Assembly (NCBI GenBank): GCA_004297935.1 | Contig: SCRE01000023.1 | Location: forward strand, 248,001 to 312,000 | Length of the DNA stretch: 64,000 nt | Source of the DNA: Microbacteriaceae bacterium | GTDB taxonomy: Bacteria; Actinomycetota; Actinomycetes; Actinomycetales; Microbacteriaceae | Reading direction: 5' to 3' | Shown: piece by piece, positions 8,759 through 18,168 of the stretch | How the letters are laid out: each line of letters starts with the position of its first letter | How positions within the stretch are numbered: position 1 is the first letter of the stretch | Notes under the pieces: generated by a model | Told to the model about the DNA's origin: nothing | Database searches by the model: none | Seen by the model: the letters and a program-made list of their open reading frames with translations, nothing else | Made by a program: the position numbers and the translations under genes

Positions 8759-9196
8759 ATGCTCAAGGGCTTCAAAGAATTCATCATGCGCGGCAATGTG
8801 ATGGATTTGGCGGTCGCGGTCGTCATCGGTGCCGCGTTCACTGCAGTGATCGGCGCGGTCGTCACCGGTATCATCAACCCCCTCATCGGGGCGGTGTTCA
8901 ATGCCAAGGACCTGAATTCGATCCTGATTCTCAGCATCCCGACCGTCTCCGGTGGGCACGCGGAACTTCTGTTCGGTTCCTTCCTCGCCGCGCTGATCCA
9001 GTTCATCATCGTCGCCGCCGTCGTGTATTTCGCCGTCCTGGTGCCGGTGAATCACCTGCTCAAGCGTGTCGCAGCCCGCCGCAAGGCCGGCGTGGTCGAG
9101 GAGGAGGACACGCCGCCCACCGAACTCGATCTGCTCGTCCAGATCCGCGATCTGCTGGCAACCGACCGTGACGCCAGCAGCGGCAAGCACACGTGA
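8759..9196 (+). CDS. mscL: Large-conductance mechanosensitive channel MscL
   Basis: 145-residue membrane channel that opens under membrane tension as an emergency valve in hypo-osmotic shock. The N-terminal amphipathic helix MLKGFKEFIMRGNVMDLAVA leads into TM1 (DLAVAVVIGAAFTAVIGA, with the pore-lining Gly/Ala face); TM2 is around residues 78-100, and a charged C-terminal helix (TELDLLVQIRDLLA) follows. Strong ribosome binding site (AAGGGGG). Normal length for an actinobacterial MscL. Confidence 0.96.
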   Translation: MLKGFKEFIMRGNVMDLAVAVVIGAAFTAVIGAVVTGIINPLIGAVFNAKDLNSILILSIPTVSGGHAELLFGSFLAALIQFIIVAAVVYFAVLVPVNHLLKRVAARRKAGVVEEEDTPPTELDLLVQIRDLLATDRDASSGKHT

Positions 9197-9242
9197 GGGC
9201 CTCTGCCTAGAGCGGCCACGCGGATCGGCCATCCCCGGCGAC

Positions 9243-9302
9243 CCCGGTCAGCCCCAGCCCGGTCAGCCCCAGCCCGGTCAGCCGCAGCCCGGTCATCCCC
9301 AG
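9243..9302. repeat. Four tandem copies of a 15-bp unit
   Basis: The unit CCCGGTCAGCCCCAG occurs four times head to tail, the last two copies each with one change. It lies between convergent mscL and the small minus-strand gene and overlaps the stop codon of the latter. On the plus strand one frame would encode repeated GQPQP, but no start or ribosome binding site supports a gene. Confidence 0.85.
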
Positions 9303-9487
9303 TGGGGCGGCACATCCCGCTTGAGTTGCGCATCATTCGATGTGTTCGTGTCGCCCCAGGCCTGATCGGTGTCTCCTGTCGCACGCACCGCATCCACGTC
9401 GATCCGTCCTGCGCGCGGAGTGGGATCAGCGCCGGGCGCACCCGGGCGACGTGCCCGCCGCGGACGGCGTGCTGAGCGTTCTGGCAT
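9293..9487 (-). CDS. Small conserved actinobacterial protein ending PPHWG
   Basis: 64-residue protein, highly basic at the N-terminus (PERSARRPRRARRPG), acidic and Trp-containing towards the end (DQAWGD), finishing with NDAQLKRDVPPHWG. Small actinobacterial proteins with this (N)D-x-x-L-(K/R)-x-x-x-PPHWG ending are familiar to me, but no function is known. The ATG starts 9 bases after the stop of the helicase-like gene, so it is probably translated from the same mRNA; a GGAGG lies unusually close to the ATG. Confidence 0.6.
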   Translation of the reverse strand: MPERSARRPRRARRPGAPGADPTPRAGRIDVDAVRATGDTDQAWGDTNTSNDAQLKRDVPPHWG

Positions 9488-9496
9488 ACCTCCAGA

Positions 9497-12400
9497 TTAG
9501 CTCGCCGCCTGAATCCGACCTGCCCGGATGTCGATCGGTCCGGTGGCCTCCGACGTCTCGTCGACGGCGCCGATGAGCTTCGCGACTCGCGCAGCGACCG
9601 CGTCCGGGTTGCCGAACAGCTCGAAACTGTGCACGCGCATATAGTGCCAGCCGAGCCTCCTGAGCACTTCCGGTCGCAGCCGAAGCGACTCGCGCAGGCT
9701 GGCCCGATTGACGATGGTGTCCGTTTCGACGACGACGGCTCGCCCCCCGTGTGATGCGACGAGGGCGAGCGCTCCCCGGTGCCCGAGTTGCACGGTCAGG
9801 CCACGTCGCCGCAACCGGCCGGCCAGGTCGATCAGCAGCGGTTCGCTGTCACCGGGCAGATCGTCGACTCCCGAGGAGATCGCGGCGGCCTCGCCCAGCA
9901 CCTGCGCGAGTGCGACGATGCCGTGGCGCATCCGCGACGTGTCGATGTCCTCGGGGTGGAAACAGGAGACGATGTCCATCGAACGGCGCGCGCGGGTCAG
10001 ACCAACCGCGAGCAGGCGTTCGCCGCCGGGCTCGGCCAAGGTGCCGAAGTTCGAGAGCAGCCGACCGTGCGGCGTGCGCCCGTAGCCGATCGAGAAGATC
10101 ACCCGGTCGCGGCTTTGCGCGACGGACTGTTCGAGCGTGACGACGGTGAACGGCTCGGCACGATCGCCCAGGATGAAGTCGCTGAGGTCTTTGCGCTTCG
10201 CGAACGCCGCCAACACCGCCTGGTGCACCCGCACCGCATGCCGGGCGCTCGCGGTCACGACCATCAGCGATTCCCGCGGGCGGTTCGCGGCGTGCTCGAG
10301 CACGAGTTCGACGACCTTGCTCACCTCGGCGTCGACGCTTTCGACGGCACCCGACTCCTCGTCGGGCATGCCGTGGCCGCCCGACACGAAGTTGAGCGTC
10401 AGGCTGCCGTGGCCGAGGAAGGTGCCGGCCCACGGAAGGGACTCGATCTTGCCGCCGTAGAAGCGCCGATTGATCAGTTCGGCCAGGTCGTCTCCGCCTG
10501 CCCGATAGCTCCGGCTCAGCGTGAACACCGGCAGCAACTCGCTCAGTTGCGCCAGCGCGGAGTCGGCGTGAACGGCATCCACGTCGAGTTCGGGCGGCTC
10601 CTCCGGCGTTTCCGAGACGGCGATGGTGAACGGCGACGGCGTCTGCGTCACCGGATCGCCGAATGCGACGACCTGCGACGCGCGGCGGATGACGCCGATG
10701 GTCTCCGCCAACGTGACGGCGCCCGCGTCGATCAGCATCACAGCGTCGAACGACAACTCGGCGGGCAGGTTGGGCACCTCATAGGGCGAGGCCAGCCAGA
10801 CGGGCGCGAGCGCCCTGGCCAGGTGCGGTGCCGCCTTGGCGAGCCCGGACGGCGTGGTGCGGTCGCTGCGCAGGAGCCTGCGGAGCGCATCCGCTTCCTC
10901 CGGATGGTCGACGACACCGATCTTCCACCTGTCGGCAAGCTGCCAGGCCAACTGCTGGCCCGTGGCGGATGCGTGCGCCTCGTCGACGAGACGGAAGTCG
11001 GCTTCCAGCCGCGACAGCACCCGGGTGTTCGCCCCCAGGAGTGCGCGATCACCGGCGAGCATCAGTTCGAGCACCGACTGCCACCACGCCAGCTCCAGTT
11101 CGCTTGCCACCTCCTGTTGGGGCACGTGCCGCCGCGACAGGTCGGCCAGCAGCGGATCGAGGCTGAGCTCGCGCAGGGTTGCCAGCAGGGCGGTGCGCTC
11201 CTGCAGATTGGCCAGCACTTCCGACTCTGCAGCCAGGCCGGACAGTGTGTACACCAGTTGCGAGATCGACAGGCTGAGCAGCGAGCCGGGAGTGCCGGTG
11301 CGCCGCAGCGGGGCATCCAGACTGGCCAGATCGGCGGAAACACGCTGGTATGCGACCTGGAGATCGGCGATGCCCACCGGGACTTCTGGCGGAACGCCTG
11401 CCGCCGCGAAGCGCTGCCACAGCGTGCGCTGATTCTGGATGCGTCGCAATGCCTCATTCAGTTCCGTCACGTGCACGCCGGGTCTCACGTACTCGAGTGC
11501 GAGCTTGCGCAGGCGCCGACGGTTGGCGCCGTTCATCTGAGGAGCATCCCGGCGGTTGGCAGTCGCCGCGATGAGCTCGGTGAGCGATCGGTCGAAGACA
11601 GCGGGCAGGAACTTGTCGAGCGTCTCCCGCAGGTCGGCGAGCAGCCGAAGGTAGATGCCGAGTTCCGCGACCGTCTCGAACGGCCGCATCCTGGTCTGCC
11701 CGATCACGGCGTTCGCACGCTCCAGCAGCCGGGGCAAGTCTGTGCTGTTCAGCCGTTTCGCCAGCGCGTGGGCGGCGGAAGCGTCTGCCGTCGTGGCGAA
11801 GGATGCCCCGTACCAGGGCGAGTCGGCCGGCCCGTAACGGAACTCGCCGAGCGTTGCTGCCTTGATCAGCGTGTCGGCGGCTGCGGCGCGATCGTGGGCC
11901 AGCGCCTCGACCGAGTGTCGCTCGAGGCGGGCGGTCGTCGCGGGCGGTGACGGCAGCAGCGCGAGCCGGGCGAGTTCTTCGAGTGCGTCGATCACGCTCA
12001 CGCCGAGCGCCCGGTCGGGCTGGGTGAGTGCGGCACGGTAGTCCAACAGGACTTTGCGCAAGCGCACGAGGGCATCGTCGACTTCGGCGACGCGAGGCGC
12101 GGTGACCTTCTCGTTTCGGGTGATCGAAGCGACGACATCGCGCCGCAACGTCCGCGGGGTGACGGCCAGACCGCCGAGGCCGACCTGGGTCAGCCGGCGG
12201 GTGATGCCCTCGAGACTGGAACGGCGGGGGCTGACGACCAGGATGCGTTTGTGTGCGGCCACCAGGGCGCCGATCGCGTTCACGACAGTCTGCGTGCCGC
12301 CCGTGCCCGGCAGCACCTTGACGACGAGGGAATTGCCCGCGCCGATCTGCGCGACGATGTTCTCCTGCTCCCCGTCGGCGTCGAGCAGGAGCGTGTCCGT

Positions 12401-13270
12401 GGCTGGCGGGCGGGCATCCTGTCCGACCGTTTCCACCGGACGGAATGCTTCCTCGACACGCCTGCGCGCGGACGGGTTGCCGGCGATCGCGTCGAGAACC
12501 GGGTAGTCGAGCTTCGCCGCATCTGCTGCCATCGCGCCCGCGACATCCGCGAAGGAGGAGACGACCAACCGCGGCTGCACGTTGAACCAGGGCAGATGGC
12601 TGGTCAGACCGCGCAGGCGGTCGATCACCGGCTGCGGCTTGAAGACGCCGTTCGTGACGGCAAGGGCGACGAACGCCTCGGCGTCGAGGGTGATCTGGAA
12701 CTGCTCGTGCAGGGCGCGCGCGAGCTCCGGGTTGAGGAACGGCTTGCCGCGCAGCTTGAGTTCGAAATCGCGGCCGTAACGCCTGATCGCGACGGGACGC
12801 AACAAGACGGGAGCGGTGTACGAGTCGCCGCCATTGCGCCACTGCGCGAGCCCGATGGCCAGGTGCACGGCATCGATTCCTCGCACAGAGCGCAACTCGA
12901 TCCCCTTCGCGGTGATCGCGCTCGCAGCGACGCGGGCGTTGCGCAGAGCCAGTTCGTCGCGGATCAGACTGGAGAGCAGGGTCGACTTGCCGGTGATGAA
13001 CTGCGGCAGGCCGCCCGGATGCGTCGAGCTCAGCTCGATCCGCGTGCGCGGCGTGTCATCGAAGTGCAACAACGGTGAACGTCCGCCGAGCGCAGCCAGT
13101 TCTGCGCGCCACCGCTGCCAGACCGGTTCGGCGATATTGCCTGCGATGACGGTCGGATCCCCCAGGCTCACGGCCTGAGGAGACGTCGTGTTCCGCGGAT
13201 TGAGAGCGTCGCTTGCCCCGTCCTCAGGGGACAGGTCGTCATCCGCCTGTTTTCGATCGACTCGCCACAC
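9497..13270 (-). CDS. Very large SF1-helicase-like protein with degenerate ATPase motifs
   Basis: 1257-residue protein related to the AAA/SF1 helicases that end in a restriction-endonuclease-like region. The order is an N-terminal domain, a helicase core interrupted by a long helical insert, then SF1 motifs (LSRSYRAGGDDLAELINRR; AVGLTRARRSMDIVS) and a C-terminal RE-like segment (VVETDTIVNRASLRESLRLR). The P-loop reads PGTGGTQT (residues 321-328), with Gly where the Walker A lysine should be. The Walker B equivalent VMLIDAGA (near 840-850) lacks the DE pair. So it resembles the helicases but is probably ATPase-inactive or atypical. GTG start. Length and overall frame are intact, so it is not simply a pseudogene. 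Confidence 0.75.
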   Translation of the reverse strand: MWRVDRKQADDDLSPEDGASDALNPRNTTSPQAVSLGDPTVIAGNIAEPVWQRWRAELAALGGRSPLLHFDDTPRTRIELSSTHPGGLPQFITGKSTLLSSLIRDELALRNARVAASAITAKGIELRSVRGIDAVHLAIGLAQWRNGGDSYTAPVLLRPVAIRRYGRDFELKLRGKPFLNPELARALHEQFQITLDAEAFVALAVTNGVFKPQPVIDRLRGLTSHLPWFNVQPRLVVSSFADVAGAMAADAAKLDYPVLDAIAGNPSARRRVEEAFRPVETVGQDARPPATDTLLLDADGEQENIVAQIGAGNSLVVKVLPGTGGTQTVVNAIGALVAAHKRILVVSPRRSSLEGITRRLTQVGLGGLAVTPRTLRRDVVASITRNEKVTAPRVAEVDDALVRLRKVLLDYRAALTQPDRALGVSVIDALEELARLALLPSPPATTARLERHSVEALAHDRAAAADTLIKAATLGEFRYGPADSPWYGASFATTADASAAHALAKRLNSTDLPRLLERANAVIGQTRMRPFETVAELGIYLRLLADLRETLDKFLPAVFDRSLTELIAATANRRDAPQMNGANRRRLRKLALEYVRPGVHVTELNEALRRIQNQRTLWQRFAAAGVPPEVPVGIADLQVAYQRVSADLASLDAPLRRTGTPGSLLSLSISQLVYTLSGLAAESEVLANLQERTALLATLRELSLDPLLADLSRRHVPQQEVASELELAWWQSVLELMLAGDRALLGANTRVLSRLEADFRLVDEAHASATGQQLAWQLADRWKIGVVDHPEEADALRRLLRSDRTTPSGLAKAAPHLARALAPVWLASPYEVPNLPAELSFDAVMLIDAGAVTLAETIGVIRRASQVVAFGDPVTQTPSPFTIAVSETPEEPPELDVDAVHADSALAQLSELLPVFTLSRSYRAGGDDLAELINRRFYGGKIESLPWAGTFLGHGSLTLNFVSGGHGMPDEESGAVESVDAEVSKVVELVLEHAANRPRESLMVVTASARHAVRVHQAVLAAFAKRKDLSDFILGDRAEPFTVVTLEQSVAQSRDRVIFSIGYGRTPHGRLLSNFGTLAEPGGERLLAVGLTRARRSMDIVSCFHPEDIDTSRMRHGIVALAQVLGEAAAISSGVDDLPGDSEPLLIDLAGRLRRRGLTVQLGHRGALALVASHGGRAVVVETDTIVNRASLRESLRLRPEVLRRLGWHYMRVHSFELFGNPDAVAARVAKLIGAVDETSEATGPIDIRAGRIQAAS

Positions 13271-13434
13271 ACCGCCACCCTACGTGCGATGCACGAAAAA
13301 TCACGGCAATCCGCGCGGGTTTCGCGCTACTCGGCCAGCTGGGACAGGTGTTGTGCGCCACTTGCCGCCGCATGCAGCACCTCAGACAACGCACAGCGCG
13401 CGAAATGGCGCTCGGGACCCGACTGCACCCGTCG

Positions 13435-15495
13435 TCAGTCGACCAAGGCCGCAGCTGCGTCGGCTGCGGACTCCGGCTCGTCCAGCGGGCCCTCGTGCAC
13501 CGCGTCTTCGGCATCCAGGTCGGTGGCGGCCTGCTCGAACTGCGAGTTGTACAGCCGCCAGTATGCGCCCGACTTCGCGATCAGTTCGGCGTGCGTGCCC
13601 TGTTCGACGATGTCGCCCTGCTCCATCACCAGGATGAGGTCGGCGTCGCGGATGGTCGACAGCCGGTGGGCGATCACGAACGACGTGCGACCCTGTCGCA
13701 GTGCGGCCATGGCGTGCTGCAGCAGCAGCTCGGTGCGGGTGTCCACCGAGCTCGTCGCCTCGTCCAGGATCAGGATGCTCGGCCGCGCCACGAACGCCCG
13801 GGCGATCGTGATCAGCTGCTTCTCCCCCGCCGACACATTCGACGCCTCCTCATCGAGCACCGTGTCGTAGCCGTCGGGTAGGGAATGCACGAACCGGTCG
13901 ACATAGGTCGCCTTCGCCGCCTCGAGAACCTCGTCGTCCGTCGCGTCCTGTCGGCCGTAACGGATGTTCTCCCGGATCGTCCCCGCGAACAGCCAAGGAT
14001 CCTGCAGCACCATGCCCGTGCGCGAACGCACGTCGTTGCGCCGCAGGTCCGCGATGTTCTGACCGTCGAGCAGGATGCGCCCGCCGTTCAGCTCGTAGAA
14101 CCGCATGATCAGGTTGACGAGCGTCGTCTTGCCTGCACCGGTCGGTCCGACGATCGCGACCGTCTGGCCCGGTTCCACACCGAATGAGAGGCCCCGGATC
14201 AGCGGGCGCTCCGCTGTGTAGGCGAACTGCACGCCCTGGAACGCGATCGTACCGTCGCCGTCGACCGGGGCGGGGGCATCGGCGGCATCCGCGTCCTGCT
14301 CGTCGGCATCGAGCATCTCGAAGACACGCTCCGCCGACGCGGTGCCGGACTGCACGACAGCAGCCATACCGCCGAGTTCGGACAACGGCTGGGTGAACTG
14401 CTGCGAGTATTGGATGAACGCCTGCACGTCGCCGAGCCGCAACTGTCCGCTCGCGACCATCAGCCCGCCGAGCACGGCGATGCCGACGTAGGTGAGGTTT
14501 CCGATGAACATCATGGCCGGCATCATGATGCCTGACAGGAATTGCGCCTTGAACGATGCGCGATACAGTTCCTCGTTCTCCGCCTTGAACCTGGTCAGGG
14601 CGTCCTGCTCGCGCCCGAACACCTTCACGAGCGCGTGCCCGGAGAACGACTCCTCCACGCGTGCGTTCAGCCGGCCGACCTTGCGCCACTGGATGCCGAA
14701 CGCCTTCTGCGACTTCGGCCCGATCACGCCGAAGATCACCGCCATCAGCGGAAGACTCACCAACACCACGAGCGCCAGCTGCCACGAGATAGAGAACATC
14801 ATGATCAGCACGCCGACCACGGTCAGAACACTCGTCACGACGGTGGACAGCGACTGCTGCATCGTCTGCGTGATGTTGTCGATGTCGTTCGTCACCCGGG
14901 AGATCAGCTCGCCGCGTTGCACCTTGTCGAAGTAGCTCAGCGGCATCCGGTTGATCTTGGCCTCGACGTCTTCGCGCAACTGGTACATGGTCGTCATCAT
15001 GATGATGTTGATCACATAGCCCTGCAGCCAACTCAGGATCGCGGCGACGAAGTACAGGCCGAGCACGATGAACAGCACCTGGGACAGGTGCACGAAATCG
15101 ACACCCTGACCCGGGGCCAACTTCATGGCGGAGAGCATGTTGGCCAGATCGGTCTGACCGGATGCCCGCAGGCCCGCCTCGACCTGCGCCTGTGTCGTGC
15201 CCGCGGGCAGGTTCTTCGCGATGACGCCTTCGAAGATGATGTTCGTCGCCTCGCCGAGCACCTTCGGTGCGATCACGGACAGGACGACACCGATCGCACC
15301 GAGGAACGATACGAACGTGAAGGCGACCGCGTGCGGTTTCAGCAGGCCGAGCAGCCGGCCGAAGCTCTTGCCGAAGTTCGTCGCCTTGCCGGGCTTGACG
15401 CTCATCCAGTCATCGGCGCCGAGCCGGGCCTGTTCTGCGAGGTCGAGTTCGAGCTGCTCCTCCTCGGAGAGCGGAGTCGGGGTGCTGGTGCTCAT
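13435..15495 (-). CDS. ABC exporter half-transporter (canonical NBD)
   Basis: 686-residue type IV ABC exporter subunit: cytosolic N-terminal extension, six-helix transmembrane domain (residues about 55-385), then the nucleotide-binding domain. Walker A is GPTGAGKTT, Walker B LILDEATSSVD has the catalytic Glu, the H-loop is AHRLST. The signature is VSAGEKQL rather than LSGGQ. The start ATG overlaps the stop of the partner gene (ATGA), so translation is coupled. With its partner it should form a heterodimeric exporter of lipid or drug type; substrate unknown. Confidence 0.92.
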   Translation of the reverse strand: MSTSTPTPLSEEEQLELDLAEQARLGADDWMSVKPGKATNFGKSFGRLLGLLKPHAVAFTFVSFLGAIGVVLSVIAPKVLGEATNIIFEGVIAKNLPAGTTQAQVEAGLRASGQTDLANMLSAMKLAPGQGVDFVHLSQVLFIVLGLYFVAAILSWLQGYVINIIMMTTMYQLREDVEAKINRMPLSYFDKVQRGELISRVTNDIDNITQTMQQSLSTVVTSVLTVVGVLIMMFSISWQLALVVLVSLPLMAVIFGVIGPKSQKAFGIQWRKVGRLNARVEESFSGHALVKVFGREQDALTRFKAENEELYRASFKAQFLSGIMMPAMMFIGNLTYVGIAVLGGLMVASGQLRLGDVQAFIQYSQQFTQPLSELGGMAAVVQSGTASAERVFEMLDADEQDADAADAPAPVDGDGTIAFQGVQFAYTAERPLIRGLSFGVEPGQTVAIVGPTGAGKTTLVNLIMRFYELNGGRILLDGQNIADLRRNDVRSRTGMVLQDPWLFAGTIRENIRYGRQDATDDEVLEAAKATYVDRFVHSLPDGYDTVLDEEASNVSAGEKQLITIARAFVARPSILILDEATSSVDTRTELLLQHAMAALRQGRTSFVIAHRLSTIRDADLILVMEQGDIVEQGTHAELIAKSGAYWRLYNSQFEQAATDLDAEDAVHEGPLDEPESAADAAAALVD

Positions 15496-17225
15496 GCCTG
15501 GGCCTCCACTCCGAGTTGCGATTGGACGATCTGCTGGTAGGTCTCGCACGATTCGAGAAGCTCCTCGTGAGACCCGAGTCCGACCATTCCTCCGTCGTCG
15601 AGGACGACGATGCGGTCGGCGTCTACGATGGTCGACACGCGCTGGGCGACCACGATCTTGGTCACGTCGGGGAGCTCGCGCCAGAGCGCTTGCCGCAGCC
15701 GGGCATCCGTGGTGAGGTCGAGCGCGGAGAACGAATCGTCGAAGACGAGCACGTCGGGCGTGTGCACGATGGCGCGCGCGATGGCGAGTCGCTGCCGCTG
15801 CCCGCCGGACACGTTGGTGCCGCCCTGCGAGATGCGGGCGCTCAGCCCGCCCTGCATCTCTGCGACGAAATCACGACCCTGCGCGATCTCGAGCGCATGC
15901 CAGAGTTCCTCCTCCGTGGCGTCTTCCCTGCCGAAACGCAGATTGGATGCCACGGTGCCGGTGAAGAGGAACGGTCGCTGCGGTACCAGACCGATTCCGT
16001 GCCAGAGCATATCGAGGTCGGCACTGCGCACGTCGACACCGCCGACGAGCACGCTGCCGCCTGTCACGTCGAACAGGCGCGGGATCAGGGAGACGAGCGT
16101 CGTCTTGCCTGCGCCGGTCGAGCCGACGATGGCGACGGTCTCGCCGGGTGACGCGGTGAAGCTGACCCCGGCCAGCACCGGATGCGCCGCCCCCGGGTAG
16201 CTGAAGGCGGCGTCCCGGAATTCCACGGTTCCGCGAGCCGGGAAGTCGGCGACGGCATCCTTCGGGCGCGCCAGGGTCGATGTACTCGCCAGCACCTCGC
16301 TGATGCGCTCGGCGCTGACGGCGGCGCGCGGGATCATGATCGTCATGAAGCTGGCCATCAGCACACCCATCAGGATCTGCATGATGTATGCCATGAACGC
16401 GAACAGTGTGCCGACCTGGATGTCGCCGTTGTCGACGCGGATGCCGCCGAACCAGATCACCCCGACGACCGTGACGTTCAGCACGAGCATGGCCAGCGGG
16501 AAAAGCAGCACGAACAGCTCGCCAACCTTGCGGCCGATGACCATGATGTCGTAGTTCGCCCCACGGAATCGCTTGGATTCGATCTCCTCGCGCACGAACG
16601 CGCGCACCACGCGGATGCCGGTGAGCTGCTCGCGCATGATGCGGTTCACCGTGTCGAGCTTCTTCTGGTAGCGCTGGAACAACGGCACCATGCGGCTGAT
16701 GATGAGGAGCGCCATGAGCAGCAGCGCCGGCACCGCGACCGCGATCAGCCAACTGAGGCCGACGTCCTGCTGCAGCGCCATGATGATGCCGCCGATCGCC
16801 AGCATCGGCGCGCTGACCAGCATGGTGGCACCCATCATCGCCAACATCTGCACCTGTTGCACATCGTTCGTGTTGCGAGTGATCAGCGAGCCGGGCCCGA
16901 ACTGCGCCACCTCACGTTCGGAGAAGCCGTTGACCCGCTCGAACACGCCGTCACGGATGTCTCTGCCCATCAGCATGGCGGCCTTCGCCGCGAAGTAGGT
17001 CGCGACGATCGCACAGATGATCTGGCCGAGCGAGATGAGGAGCATAACCACACCGGTGGACCAGATGTAGTTCACGTCGCCCTTGGCGACGCCCTTGTTG
17101 ATGATGTCGGCGTTCAGGCTCGGCAGATAGAGGGAGGCCATCGCCGATGCGAACTGGAACAGCAGCACGCCGCCGAGGAGCCACCGGTAGGGCTTCAGAT
17201 AGCGGATGAGGAGTTTTCCGAGCAT
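15492..17225 (-). CDS. ABC exporter half-transporter (degenerate NBD)
   Basis: 577-residue ABC exporter subunit: six transmembrane helices, then an NBD with Walker A GSTGAGKTT and a canonical signature VSGGQRQR. Its Walker B ends VFDDSFSALD, with Asp replacing the catalytic Glu, the hallmark of the degenerate site of heterodimeric exporters. The ATG at 17225 fits homologous N-termini (MLGKLLIRYLKPYRW) better than upstream options. First gene of the two-gene unit; a marR gene lies upstream in the same direction, about 360 bases away. Confidence 0.92.
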   Translation of the reverse strand: MLGKLLIRYLKPYRWLLGGVLLFQFASAMASLYLPSLNADIINKGVAKGDVNYIWSTGVVMLLISLGQIICAIVATYFAAKAAMLMGRDIRDGVFERVNGFSEREVAQFGPGSLITRNTNDVQQVQMLAMMGATMLVSAPMLAIGGIIMALQQDVGLSWLIAVAVPALLLMALLIISRMVPLFQRYQKKLDTVNRIMREQLTGIRVVRAFVREEIESKRFRGANYDIMVIGRKVGELFVLLFPLAMLVLNVTVVGVIWFGGIRVDNGDIQVGTLFAFMAYIMQILMGVLMASFMTIMIPRAAVSAERISEVLASTSTLARPKDAVADFPARGTVEFRDAAFSYPGAAHPVLAGVSFTASPGETVAIVGSTGAGKTTLVSLIPRLFDVTGGSVLVGGVDVRSADLDMLWHGIGLVPQRPFLFTGTVASNLRFGREDATEEELWHALEIAQGRDFVAEMQGGLSARISQGGTNVSGGQRQRLAIARAIVHTPDVLVFDDSFSALDLTTDARLRQALWRELPDVTKIVVAQRVSTIVDADRIVVLDDGGMVGLGSHEELLESCETYQQIVQSQLGVEAQA

Positions 17226-17585
17226 GGTCTCTTTCGTGATTTCTGGGCTGGCCGCTGGCCGAGTAAGCCCCATGGCGACGAAATAGGCAATTCTCAAGAC
17301 TGACACGCGCAGGGCGCCGCGTCAACACGAGCAAGGCAGCGCGTCAACATGATTTCGGCATCCGCTGACACAGCCGCAACGCGATCAAACCTTGCGCATT
17401 CGCTCGACCGGGCACTGCTGGTGGTCTCGTGCTGGCAGCATGCCAATTGCCGGTGGCGGAACCGTGCTCGTCCCGGAGGCGAACCATAGACCGGCATCGC
17501 CAGCCGCCCAATACCTAGGAACCCAGGCTAAGGCACCCAGGCTTTGGGCACTCGGCATCCTGGGACCTACGTCTATTGCCGCGGT
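17226..17585. other. Intergenic region upstream of the ABC exporter operon, no gene seen
   Basis: About 360 bases between marR and the exporter genes (all minus strand). It must hold either the exporter promoter or a read-through leader. A cluster of imperfect CCCAGG/CCTGGG repeats (around 17515-17570) could form a hairpin. No coding frame with recognisable similarity. Confidence 0.35.
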
Positions 17586-18080
17586 CTAAGGTTCGCGGCG
17601 GCGTTTGGTCTCGGTGGGCCTCGCTGCGTAGCCCGGATGCACATCGGCGTCCAGTCCGCGTATCGCGCTGAGCCGCAGCAGCAACGCGGCCAGCTGCGAT
17701 CGCTCTGCGTCGTCGAGCCCGTCGGCGAGCTCGGCCTCCTGCGCTTCGGCCACTGAGCGCAGGCGCAAGAGCAGCGACCGACCGGCGTCGGTGACCCTGA
17801 GCTCCTGGCTGCGCCGGTCGGTGGCACTGCGGGACCGCGCCGCGAGCCCCGCGCCCTCAAGCGAATCGATCAAGGTCACGACCCGGCTCTGCACCGCGCC
17901 CAACTTCGACGCGAGCTCTCGTTGGTTGATCCCCGGCTGGCGGCCGACGATGCGCAGGACTCCGGCCTCGGCGGGGGTGAGCCCCAGTTCCCTCGTCTTG
18001 GCCGCGAAAGCGGTTGCCGCCAGCGTGCCGAGTTGAGTCAACAGGAAGCCGATGCGAGCCGGCCGATTCGAGTGGGACAT
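17586..18080 (-). CDS. MarR family transcriptional regulator
   Basis: 164-residue winged-helix regulator. The HTH region LTPAEAGVLRIVGRQPGINQ leads into the recognition-helix segment and then the wing motif RSRSATDRRSQELRVTDAG, typical of MarR. ATG at 18080 chosen because residues before it lack similarity. Divergent from a membrane-protein gene, with a near-palindrome in the shared 88-base spacer; by analogy it represses that gene and possibly itself. A co-directional ABC exporter follows. Confidence 0.9.
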   Translation of the reverse strand: MSHSNRPARIGFLLTQLGTLAATAFAAKTRELGLTPAEAGVLRIVGRQPGINQRELASKLGAVQSRVVTLIDSLEGAGLAARSRSATDRRSQELRVTDAGRSLLLRLRSVAEAQEAELADGLDDAERSQLAALLLRLSAIRGLDADVHPGYAARPTETKRRREP

Positions 18081-18117
18081 TCTCAGATAATACAACATTG
18101 ACAAAATCATTCAGATA

Positions 18118-18134
18118 GAGAATCATTATTTCTC
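18118..18134. promoter_or_regulatory. Candidate MarR operator
   Basis: GAGAATCATTATTTCTC is a 17-base imperfect palindrome (6 of 8 pairs match) in the AT-rich spacer between marR and the divergent membrane gene. A second ATTCTC lies upstream near 18079, so two half-related sites may exist. Location is where a MarR autoregulatory operator is expected; binding is inferred. Confidence 0.45.
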
Positions 18135-18168
18135 AGAAGGACTGCTCGAAAACCCGCGAGGAACCATC

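Noticed and set aside
9779-11950. A 723-codon plus-strand frame opposite the helicase-like gene
   Set aside because: Gln/Arg/His-rich shadow of the minus-strand gene, no ribosome binding site and no family.
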